Of a DNA stretch of 64,000 nt, positions 25,213-32,737 are shown piece by piece (positions within the stretch are counted from its first letter, which is position 1; every line of letters begins with the position of its first letter). A model generated the notes under the pieces. The model was not told the DNA's origin, searched no databases, and was given only the letters and a program-made list of their open reading frames with translations. This stretch comes from CAXXHQ01 sp963665265 (GTDB taxonomy: Bacteria; Planctomycetota; Planctomycetia; Pirellulales; Thermoguttaceae): contig OY762224.2 in NCBI GenBank assembly GCA_963665265.2, forward strand, positions 4,030,001 to 4,094,000. Direction: 5' to 3'. The position numbers and the translations under genes were made by a program.

Positions 25213-26049
25213 ATGCCCCGTTACCGGTTGTTAGCGCTCGATATTGACGGCACCTTGGTGAACAGCCGGGACGAATTGACTCCCGCCACGCAAGAAGCCA
25301 TTCTGCGCGCAGGCAAGGCCGGAGTTCAGGTCGTGCTCGCCACCGGTCGCCGCTACAGCCGCGCTCGGCACCTCGCCGAGCCTCTTGCCATCGACGTGCC
25401 GATCGTCACGGCCAGCGGCGCCCTCATTAAAGACCCGCTCGATCACCGCACGCTTTTTCGGGCGGAGTTCGCCCCCGGCGTCCTCCGTGAAATGAGCCGC
25501 GTCATCGATCGATTCGGTTACGATCCCATCCTCTGCGCCGATTCTTTCTCCGACGGATTCGATTTCTTTTACTTACGCAATCCGCCGCGCAAGCGCGAGA
25601 TGATCGAGTATTTCGAATTGAACCCCGACGACGGCCGATCGTGGCCCGGCATGCTCGACGAGCCGCCCCCGGGCGTTTTCCTCGTCTTCACCATGGGATC
25701 AAAAGAAGAGATGCTCGCGCTCGACCTTGAACTCCACAAGGCATTGCCCGGTAAGCTGACCACGAACGTCTTGCGCAGTCCGCGCTATCGCGGATTTCTG
25801 GTCGAGGCTTCGGCCGCAGGCATTACTAAATGGTCAGGCATCCGTCAATTAGCGTCCGACCTGGGAATTCGCGACGAAGAAATCTGCGCCGTCGGTGACG
25901 ACGTCAACGACATCGACATGATCCGCCAAGCAGGTCTTGGCGTGGCGATGGGTAACGCGTTACCCGAAGTGAAAGCCGCCGCCGATCGCGTCGCCCCCAC
26001 GCACGACGAAGACGGCCTCGTCAGCGTCGTTAAATGGGTCATTGGATAA
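25213..26049 (+). CDS. Cof-type HAD-IIB family phosphatase
   Basis: A 278-residue haloacid-dehalogenase hydrolase of the Cof/IIB group, cytoplasmic phosphatases acting on sugar phosphates and similar small molecules. Motif I is LALDIDGTLVNS with the nucleophile Asp (about 10) and general acid Asp (12); motif II is VVLATGRR; motif III is probably Lys in GITKWSGIRQL; motif IV is VGDDVNDIDMI. The IIB cap lies between motifs II and III (about 80-190). All catalytic residues are present. There is no Shine-Dalgarno sequence: the CATCCTT tract runs to 5 bases before the ATG, so expression may depend on tract length (see findings). The substrate cannot be told from sequence. Confidence 0.92.
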   Translation: MPRYRLLALDIDGTLVNSRDELTPATQEAILRAGKAGVQVVLATGRRYSRARHLAEPLAIDVPIVTASGALIKDPLDHRTLFRAEFAPGVLREMSRVIDRFGYDPILCADSFSDGFDFFYLRNPPRKREMIEYFELNPDDGRSWPGMLDEPPPGVFLVFTMGSKEEMLALDLELHKALPGKLTTNVLRSPRYRGFLVEASAAGITKWSGIRQLASDLGIRDEEICAVGDDVNDIDMIRQAGLGVAMGNALPEVKAAADRVAPTHDEDGLVSVVKWVIG

Positions 26050-26053
26050 AATC

Positions 26054-26085
26054 GCGCTGTAGGAAACGGCCCTCTGTGGCGTTCC
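26054..26085. repeat. Dispersed palindromic repeat, copy 2
   Basis: GCGCTGTAGGAAACG, a short loop and TGTGGCGTTCCG match the copy at 14233-14264 at most positions. It begins 4 bases after the HAD hydrolase stop codon and lies before the convergent tRNA-binding-domain gene. Confidence 0.6.
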
Positions 26086-26128
26086 GCGCGTGGCCGGCAA
26101 ACGCGTCGCAATCGCCTAAGCGACCATC

Positions 26129-26458
26129 CTACTTCACGCCCGAGCCGCTTTCGCATTCGCGATCCGGCCGCAGCAGCACGACCCCTTGAGAATCGCTGGC
26201 GGCAAGCAGCATGCCGTGCGACTCTTCGCCGCGTAGCATTGCCTCTTCCAGATTATTCACGACGATGATTTGTCGACCGATCAAGTCTTCCGGATTGTAG
26301 TGCAATCGAATTCCCGCGACGATTTGCTTTTCCTCCTCGCCAACCTTGATCTGCAACAAAAGTAATTTGTCGGCATTGGGATGCGGCTTGGCGGCGACGA
26401 CCGTCGCCACTCGAAGGTCAATCTTGGCGAAATCGTCGTAGGTGATAGTCGGTTTCAT
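26129..26458 (-). CDS. Stand-alone tRNA-binding OB-fold protein (MetG C-terminal / CsaA / Trbp111-like)
   Basis: The start chosen is the ATG at 26458, giving 109 residues beginning MKPTITYDDFAKIDLRV. The frame upstream to 26560 adds an Arg/Phe-rich segment that does not belong to the family. The whole protein is one EMAP/Trbp111-type domain: FAKIDLRVATVVAAKPHPNA, DKLLLLQIKVGEEEKQIVAG, GRQIIVVNNLEEAMLRGEES and HGMLLAASD. Such proteins bind the outside corner of tRNA, or act as export chaperones (CsaA), or are the dissociated beta subunit of methionyl-tRNA synthetase. Sequence alone does not decide among these. It converges on the HAD gene. Confidence 0.87.
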   Translation of the reverse strand: MKPTITYDDFAKIDLRVATVVAAKPHPNADKLLLLQIKVGEEEKQIVAGIRLHYNPEDLIGRQIIVVNNLEEAMLRGEESHGMLLAASDSQGVVLLRPDRECESGSGVK

Positions 26459-26858
26459 AGCTCTTTGTAAAATTGAAGCGAAAATACGATGAAAATTTCG
26501 GCGAAAACGCCGAAAAACGGCCAAACCGACCACCATACGCCCGCCGTCCGCGTTTGTCAAAGGGGCCAGCCCGATTGATTATTCCCCCGCGTCAGTATAA
26601 CCTTAAGGGATATGTATTTGTGAAGCGACGGCCCTTCTATTGCGTCCTACGCAGTCAACGAATCGTTCCGCGTTAAAATCGCCTCGCAAACTCGGCTAGG
26701 AATAACCGAAAATTCCTACTAAGAACGATAAAGCGCCGCCAATCGGCGCTTCAGCCTTACGGCCGTGTTGCGAATGAACGAAAGAGCGTTGGCTGCATCG
26801 GAATCAAAAGGATCGGCAAACACCTCTCCGGCTACCCGCCGACAGCCCCAAAAAAACG
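26459..26858. other. Intergenic region before the MazG-like gene
   Basis: A perfect 8-base hairpin (AAGCGCCG and CGGCGCTT, 26731-26751, 5-base loop) is present without a T run. Open frames here encode basic sequence without features. CAGTATAACC near 26594 is a weak -10-like match. Nothing else was recognised. Confidence 0.4.
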
Positions 26859-27185
26859 ATGGATACGTCCCCTCCGAAAAACGATCTCACCTTCGCCGAG
26901 TTTCAACAATTGATACGCGACATGTATCTCGAAAAAGACATAGCTCGCGGCGTCGAAGGAACGTTCATGTGGCTCATGGAGGAAGTCGGCGAATTGGCTT
27001 CCGCTCTGCGAAACGGCACGCACGAGGAAAAGGCCCTTGAATTCGCCGACGTCATCGCTTGGCTCACGACGATCGCCAACGTATCAGGCGTCGATCTGAC
27101 GGCCGCCCTCATGCAAAAATACGGCGGCGGTTGCCCCGGCTGCGGAAAACTGGCCTGCGCGTGCCCCAACGCCGAAAAACCTTAA
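26859..27185 (+). CDS. MazG-like nucleotide pyrophosphohydrolase
   Basis: A 108-residue single-domain all-alpha NTP pyrophosphohydrolase. Enzymes of this superfamily hydrolyse nucleoside triphosphates, often non-canonical ones, to monophosphates in the cytoplasm. The metal-binding residues are visible in MWLMEEVGELASAL (the EExxE motif) and in ALEFADVIAWL (the ExxD motif). The C-terminus is GGGCPGCGKLACACPNAEKP, with four clustered cysteines that could bind a metal ion, an addition to the usual short MazG fold. No Shine-Dalgarno sequence is seen before the ATG. It precedes the membrane protein/ABC ATPase pair by 63 bases, but a link to them is not evident. Confidence 0.88.
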   Translation: MDTSPPKNDLTFAEFQQLIRDMYLEKDIARGVEGTFMWLMEEVGELASALRNGTHEEKALEFADVIAWLTTIANVSGVDLTAALMQKYGGGCPGCGKLACACPNAEKP

Positions 27186-27248
27186 TTCCGCAATCACTCC
27201 CCTCCCCTTTCCGAAATTTCACGATACAACGCGAAGGTTTTTCGAGGT

Positions 27249-29510
27249 ATGTCGTTCCGCCGTTATTCTCCGACTCCTGCAAGCCGCTGCAAGCGATCGA
27301 CGCCGCATATTCTTCTAACGTCGGCGATACTCCTCATCGGCCTCTGCGGCACCCACCCCTTCGCTTCGGCGGAAGAAAATAAATCTGTCGCCCCCGAAAT
27401 CCTCTCCGTCAGCGTCGGCTTCCAAGGATATTTCAAACCCGGCGTTTGGGCCCCGGTCGAAACAATCGTCCAAGGCGGTTCCGAGCCGCTCGACGCCGCG
27501 CTCGAATTGATCGGCGCCGACGGCGACGGACTCCCCTTCATCACGACTTCACTCGGCGGCGCCCCCGAATCGTCGATCATTCATCTAGCCCCTCGCGAAA
27601 AATCGACTTTGCACGCCTTCGTGCGAATGGGCCGACTCCCCGGCCCGCTCACCGTTCGCCTCGTCGCTGGCGAACGCGAGATCGCCCGAAAGATTCTGCA
27701 CTCGAACGACTCCGTCGGCGACTCCGCGTTCATCGAGCCGAGGAACGATAAACGATTGATCGTTACGATCGGCGCCGACGATGACGCGTTGGGTTTGAAG
27801 GATGCCGCCAATTGGCCGACTTCTCTCAGCCGCTTCCAACCCACGACCGTCGAAATCGCCTCCGTCTCGCAATTGCCGTTACGCTGGTTCGGTTACGAAA
27901 CGGCCAATGTGGTCGTCATTTGCACCGATCGCTCGGAGATATTGCGGCAGTTTACAGCCGATCCCGCGCGAATCGAGGCGCTCGATCTTTGGGTTCGCAT
28001 GGGCGGACGTTTGGCTCTCTTCGTCGGCGCTCAAGGCGAAAAGGTTCTCGCCCCGGATTCTCCGCTCACTCGCTTTGCGCCGGGCCCCCTCGAAAAAATG
28101 ATGCCTCTCAAGCAAGTCGGTTCGCTGGAAACTTTTTCCGGCGGAGCCAGCGCGCTCGACCTCCGCGGAGCAAACCTCCGCGTACCGAAGCTCGTAAAAC
28201 CTGAAGGCGCCGTCGAAGCCCGCGAGGCCGATGTTCCCCTCGTCATTCGTCGCCCTTACGGCCTGGGCGAAGTTTTTTTCGTCGCCGCCGACTTAAACGC
28301 TCCGCCCTTTACGACCTGGAAAGAAAGAACTCGATTGACCGCCCGCGCGATCGGACTAATCGACGGCTCCGAGCGAGAAGACGAACTGCCCTCGCGAGCG
28401 GCGGTCGGACTGTCCGAAGCCCCGCAGGCGTTCATCGAGCGATTCCAAGGCGCTCGCCCCCTCCCCTTCGCCTACGTCGCAGGTTTCATCGTCGTCTATA
28501 TTCTGCTCATCGGACCGATCGAATTTCTTCTCCTGAAAAAATTCGCTCCCAAGATGACGCTCACTTGGATCACCTTTCCACTCATCGTCGTCGTCACTTG
28601 CGCCGCGGCTTATTTCATCGCCGACGCCTATAAAGGCCGCGCCGTGATCGTAAATCAAATTAGCGTGATCGACGTCGACGTGAAAACGAAATTCGCCCGA
28701 GGCGCCTCCTGGTTCGATCTCTTTAGCCCGTCGGCCGAGACCTTTAGCCTTTCAACCTCGCCGCACGATCTCGACGGCAAGCCGCTCGCTTCCGTCGATC
28801 AATACGCCGCTTGGGCCGAAGTCGGCTCCGCCGTCCGAGGCCGCCTTCGATTGCATAACGACGATCGCGCCGAATCGTCAACAAACGTCTATCGCGAATC
28901 GCCTCGCTACGACGCCGTATGCAACGCCCCGGTTATGACCTGCTCCACGAAAGCCTTCGCTTGCCGATGGCGTTACGAAACGACAGCTTTCCCTCCAGGC
29001 GAATTCAAAGACGAACTCCAGACCTTGATCGGCTCCGTTACGAACACGCTCCCCTACTCCTTGAAAAACGCCGTGCTGTTCTACGACCGCTGGGCTTACG
29101 AACTCGGCGAATTGAAGTCCGGCGACGCCGCCCGCTTCGGACCGATGAGCTCCCGCGTCGAAATCAGCACCTATTTCATCAAACGACGCGAAACGCTATT
29201 TGAATCGATTCGCGCCGCCGACCCCGGGCTCAACGAAACCGACGCGCGACGCGACTTTGAAGCATCCCTCTTCCCCTTGTTCGCGCATGCGGCCGGCGGA
29301 CGAGACCCCGCAAAAGACGAAACGCCCACGCCGACCTCCGACCTCAGCGGGCTCCTCCGCGGCGGACGCGCTATTCTCGTCGCCGGCCTTTCCGATAAAG
29401 ACGCTCATGCCGTCGCAACCTCCCTGAGACGCGATGACCGACCGCTCGACGACTCCCGCGACCGCCGCGCCGTCGTCTTGCGATTCGCCTACCCCGTAAA
29501 CAAAAATTAA
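27249..29510 (+). CDS. Large membrane-anchored protein next to an ABC ATPase, function unknown
   Basis: A 753-residue protein with an N-terminal signal peptide (hydrophobic 20-36, cleaved near SAEE), a beta-rich exported domain (45-390) and two closely spaced transmembrane helices at about 398-418 and 430-450 (FAYVAGFIVVYILLIGPIEF and ITFPLIVVVTCAAAYFIADA), then a second soluble domain (450-753). It is not an ABC-2 permease: it has too few helices. The gene lies 23 bases before the ABC ATPase and probably shares its transcript. A similar layout, exported accessory protein plus ABC ATPase, occurs in gliding-type auxiliary transporters. That comparison is by layout only; I do not recognise the family with confidence. 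Confidence 0.8.
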   Translation: MSFRRYSPTPASRCKRSTPHILLTSAILLIGLCGTHPFASAEENKSVAPEILSVSVGFQGYFKPGVWAPVETIVQGGSEPLDAALELIGADGDGLPFITTSLGGAPESSIIHLAPREKSTLHAFVRMGRLPGPLTVRLVAGEREIARKILHSNDSVGDSAFIEPRNDKRLIVTIGADDDALGLKDAANWPTSLSRFQPTTVEIASVSQLPLRWFGYETANVVVICTDRSEILRQFTADPARIEALDLWVRMGGRLALFVGAQGEKVLAPDSPLTRFAPGPLEKMMPLKQVGSLETFSGGASALDLRGANLRVPKLVKPEGAVEAREADVPLVIRRPYGLGEVFFVAADLNAPPFTTWKERTRLTARAIGLIDGSEREDELPSRAAVGLSEAPQAFIERFQGARPLPFAYVAGFIVVYILLIGPIEFLLLKKFAPKMTLTWITFPLIVVVTCAAAYFIADAYKGRAVIVNQISVIDVDVKTKFARGASWFDLFSPSAETFSLSTSPHDLDGKPLASVDQYAAWAEVGSAVRGRLRLHNDDRAESSTNVYRESPRYDAVCNAPVMTCSTKAFACRWRYETTAFPPGEFKDELQTLIGSVTNTLPYSLKNAVLFYDRWAYELGELKSGDAARFGPMSSRVEISTYFIKRRETLFESIRAADPGLNETDARRDFEASLFPLFAHAAGGRDPAKDETPTPTSDLSGLLRGGRAILVAGLSDKDAHAVATSLRRDDRPLDDSRDRRAVVLRFAYPVNKN

Positions 29511-29533
29511 CGTTGATTCAAGGCGCCACGCCA

Positions 29534-30460
29534 ATGATTAAAACCCAAGATTTAACCAAAGCCTACGGCGAACTCCGCGCTATCAACAATCTCAACCTGG
29601 AGTTGGTCGAGGGAGACTTGTTCGGATACATCGGCCCCAACGGCTCCGGCAAAACCACCACCATGAAAATCCTCGCCACGCTCCTTCAGCCGACCTGGGG
29701 CGAGGCCAGCGTCTGCGGATACTCCATCTACACCCATCCCAAAGAAATTCGCCGACTCGTCGGCTACATGCCCGACTTCTTCGGCGTGTACGACGACATG
29801 AAAGTCATCGAATATCTCGAATTCTTCGCCGCCGCCTATCGAATCAAAGGTCAGGCCCGCCGAAAGAAATGCGACGAGGTCCTCGACCTCGTCGAACTCG
29901 GATACAAACGCGACGCCTTCGTCACTAGCTTGTCGCGCGGCATGACCCAACGTCTCGGCCTTGCCCGCGTCTTGTTGCACGATCCGCAAGTCCTCATCCT
30001 TGACGAACCGGCCAGCGGTCTTGACCCCCGCGCTCGCATCGAAATCCGAACCCTCCTCAAAGAGCTCGGAAAGATGGGCAAAACCATTATGGTCTCCAGC
30101 CACATCTTGCCCGAATTGGCCGACATCTGCAACAAAGTCGGCATCATCGAACGCGGCGAACTTCTTGTCAACGCCGACGTCACCGAAGTCATGCGGCGTG
30201 TTCGCCGCCATACGTTGCTCAACATCGTCGTCGCAAAGAATCCCGAGGGCGCCGCCAAACTCCTCGAAAAAACCCCCCTCACCCAAAACGTCGACCTTCG
30301 TGACGGAAAATTGTTCGTCTCCCTTAAAGCCGACGTCAACGATTACTCCGATCTGGCGACGGAACTCGTGCAAAGCGGCTACAAACTCCTCACCTTCAAA
30401 GAAGACGAAATCAACCTCGAAACCGCGTTTATGGCCCTCACCAAAGGCGTCACGGCTTAA
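29534..30460 (+). CDS. ABC-2 type transporter ATP-binding protein
   Basis: The ATG at 29534 (308 residues) is preferred over the TTG at 29513 because MIKTQDLTKAYGELRAI is the standard beginning of these ATPases. Walker A is GPNGSGKTTT, the Q-loop region is YMPDFFGVYDD, the signature is LSRGMTQRLGLAR (LSxGQ in altered form), Walker B with the catalytic Glu is VLILDEPASGLDP and the switch His is in SSHILPEL. All ATPase elements are intact. Full-length single ATPases of this kind (CcmA/DrrA-like) power drug, polysaccharide or membrane-complex transporters with a separate permease. None is adjacent: the upstream gene is the 753-residue membrane protein and the downstream gene encodes a Rieske protein. 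Confidence 0.95.
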   Translation: MIKTQDLTKAYGELRAINNLNLELVEGDLFGYIGPNGSGKTTTMKILATLLQPTWGEASVCGYSIYTHPKEIRRLVGYMPDFFGVYDDMKVIEYLEFFAAAYRIKGQARRKKCDEVLDLVELGYKRDAFVTSLSRGMTQRLGLARVLLHDPQVLILDEPASGLDPRARIEIRTLLKELGKMGKTIMVSSHILPELADICNKVGIIERGELLVNADVTEVMRRVRRHTLLNIVVAKNPEGAAKLLEKTPLTQNVDLRDGKLFVSLKADVNDYSDLATELVQSGYKLLTFKEDEINLETAFMALTKGVTA

Positions 30461-30474
30461 CCAGGAGATACCCC

Positions 30475-30783
30475 GTGCCCAATTATTTGACCGTTGCAAA
30501 AGTTGGCGACCTGCGTGAAGGAAAAGGCGTAGCCGTTCGAGCCGGCGACGCCGTCATCGCTCTCTTTCTCGTCGGCGGCGAATACTACGCTCTTAACGAC
30601 GCCTGCCCGCATATGGGAGCCCCCCTAAGTCTCGGCGACATCCGCAACGGCGCCGTCATTTGCGACCGCCATCTCTGGTCCTTCCGCCTCTCCGACGGCG
30701 TCTGCGAAGATATCCCTCGCCTAAACGCTAAATCCTATCCCGTCCGCGTCGAGGGAGACGAAATCCAAATCCTCGTCGATTGA
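30475..30783 (+). CDS. Small Rieske [2Fe-2S] protein (NirD-like)
   Basis: A 102-residue soluble protein starting at GTG, with AGGAGA at the right distance. The two Rieske cluster motifs are CPHMGAPL (Cys44, His46) and CDRHLWSF (Cys62, His65), giving the 2Cys-2His ligands of a [2Fe-2S] cluster. Length and the absence of other domains fit the NirD/biphenyl-dioxygenase-ferredoxin type, electron carriers in the cytoplasm. No oxygenase or reductase partner is near; it follows the ABC ATPase by 14 bases, apparently in one transcript, and converges on the TPR/membrane gene array. Confidence 0.93.
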   Translation: MPNYLTVAKVGDLREGKGVAVRAGDAVIALFLVGGEYYALNDACPHMGAPLSLGDIRNGAVICDRHLWSFRLSDGVCEDIPRLNAKSYPVRVEGDEIQILVD

Positions 30784-30808
30784 TCGTCGACGTTCAAAAG
30801 CCCGCGTT

Positions 30809-32737
30809 CTACTTACTCGGCTTTTGAACCGCCGACGCCGCTTGGCTGCGATACCGATTCGCTCGCTCTTCAAACGACCGTGCCGCCGCAGCATCGCCCA
30901 CTTCTTGCGCTTGGCGCAATCCCGACTCAGCCGCCTCAGCAGCTTCCGCGAAACGCCCCTGCTTCGCCAATGCCAACGCCAAATTCCGATACGCAAATAA
31001 ATGCTTCGGATCGATTTTCACCGCCGTCTCCAAATACGGAATCGCCTCCTCTTCCCGATGCAGCTGAATCAACGCCCCGCCAATGTTGTTCCGCAAATCC
31101 GCCCGCCCCGGGCCTAGCTCCGAGGCCTTTTGCAAAAACGTCAACGCCTCGCCGAAACGCTTTTCGTTCGCCAAAGCAAGCCCCAAACTTGAAAGCGCCT
31201 CCAAATGATCGGCTTTCGCCGCTAACGCCCGACGAAATTGGAGCGTCGCCTCCTCACGACGATTCAGCTTCATCAACGCCGTTCCGTAATTGTATAGCGT
31301 GTCAGCGTCCTTCGCGTTCCCCTGCAATGCCCTTTCATAATGCGAAATCGCCGCGATAGGATCGCCCTCTCCGTTCTTAAACAAAATGCTGCCAAGATTC
31401 GTGTGCGCCATCCAGCAGTCTGGATATTTCGCTAACGTCGTTTCATAAAAAGTTCGATCGTCGCGATACGCCGACGTTTGACTCCAGGCGAGAACTGCCA
31501 AAACGCATACCGCAGCCGTTCCGAAAACGCCCCTCGCCGTTTCATTCCGAATCACAAAACAAGTCGCTGCGGCAAGCGAGGCGACGACGGCGATCAGCGC
31601 AAAATGCTGATACCGGTCGGCTACCACGGCAAATCTAAAAAAACCAACGTCCGCCGCACCCAGCGCAGGCGCTAACGCTATAAGAAAAAAAAACCATGCG
31701 AAAAAAAACGGCCTCGCCCACCCCTTCTTCTTCAGTTCAAAATACGTCAACGCCGTCGAAACCGCGAGCGCCGCAACCATCGGCGCATACCACAGCCAAT
31801 TTCCTACGTTCACGTTCCACTTCGGATATATCAACGACAAATCAATCGGCAAAAAAGCCTTGTACAAGTAAAACCAGATAGCCGCACCCGCCGTCAGCGC
31901 TCGTTCCAAATAACTGGCGTTGCGAAACACGACTTCCCGCCCATGCGTCTGAAACCATACATTCACGCAGGCCAATATCACGGCCATCGCAAATAACGGC
32001 CCCAACTTATACGCATCGCTCCGCCGCAGCGGACGGATCCAATACGTCGTCAACGCCAGAACCCCAGGCAATACCACCGCCGAGCCCTTCCCGAACGACG
32101 CCGCCAAAAAACAAACCAACGTCAGTCCGTACCAAATTGCAAACTGCTTTGAACTCGACTCGACTCCTTCCGACAACTCGATCCTCAAATAACACAGAAC
32201 CGCCAATTGCATGAACAGCATCGCCCATAGATTCTTCTGCGACGCGATCCAGGCGACCGACTCCACGTTCACCGGATGAACGGCGAATAGCGCCGCCGCT
32301 AAATAAGCGCCGGGTATCTTCAACCGCTTCAATATCAACCAAAGCAGCAATGATTCGAGGCAATGCAACGTCAAGCTGACGACGTGATAGCCGATCGGAT
32401 TCTGCCCAAACAACCGCCACTCAAGCCAAAACGCCGTGTTCGTAACAGGCCAATAATCGACAGGTAACGTCGAAAACCAAATCGCATGTAACCCTTGAAG
32501 CGACTCCGTCGTCGTCACTAAAGGATTTTTCGTCACCAGAAGATCGTCGTCCAAAACGAAGTTGCCCCGCAACGCCGACCAGTATACGGCCGTCACAAAC
32601 GTTACCAAAACTGCGATCGCCGACGCAGTACGAGCCCTCTGCGAAAGGAGGTTCGCAAATCCCCCGCCCCGCGTCCGCGCAGGCGGTTTTTTCGCTTGAT
32701 CACGCACAGCTAGATTTTTCAACCGATTATTTGACAT
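30809..32737 (-). CDS. TMTC-like membrane glycosyltransferase with TPR repeats (array member 1, 3'-most)
   Basis: A 642-residue protein, the last gene of the array. About nine to eleven transmembrane helices (40-430) are followed by roughly five TPRs (about 435-620). The first lumenal/periplasmic loop contains FVLDDDLLVTKN (Asp63-65), the position where GT-C enzymes carry catalytic acidic residues. Downstream blocks shared by the array are DYWPVTNTAFWLEWRLFG, FAVHPVNVESVAWIASQKN, FGKGSAVVLPG and VADRYQHFALI. This architecture resembles eukaryotic TMTC1-4 protein O-mannosyltransferases (CAZy GT105, by memory) and their bacterial TPR relatives; activity here is inferred. The start ATG directly abuts the previous gene's stop (TAA-ATG), implying coupled translation. 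The TPR part is predicted to bind acceptor proteins. Confidence 0.82.
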   Translation of the reverse strand: MSNNRLKNLAVRDQAKKPPARTRGGGFANLLSQRARTASAIAVLVTFVTAVYWSALRGNFVLDDDLLVTKNPLVTTTESLQGLHAIWFSTLPVDYWPVTNTAFWLEWRLFGQNPIGYHVVSLTLHCLESLLLWLILKRLKIPGAYLAAALFAVHPVNVESVAWIASQKNLWAMLFMQLAVLCYLRIELSEGVESSSKQFAIWYGLTLVCFLAASFGKGSAVVLPGVLALTTYWIRPLRRSDAYKLGPLFAMAVILACVNVWFQTHGREVVFRNASYLERALTAGAAIWFYLYKAFLPIDLSLIYPKWNVNVGNWLWYAPMVAALAVSTALTYFELKKKGWARPFFFAWFFFLIALAPALGAADVGFFRFAVVADRYQHFALIAVVASLAAATCFVIRNETARGVFGTAAVCVLAVLAWSQTSAYRDDRTFYETTLAKYPDCWMAHTNLGSILFKNGEGDPIAAISHYERALQGNAKDADTLYNYGTALMKLNRREEATLQFRRALAAKADHLEALSSLGLALANEKRFGEALTFLQKASELGPGRADLRNNIGGALIQLHREEEAIPYLETAVKIDPKHLFAYRNLALALAKQGRFAEAAEAAESGLRQAQEVGDAAAARSFEERANRYRSQAASAVQKPSK

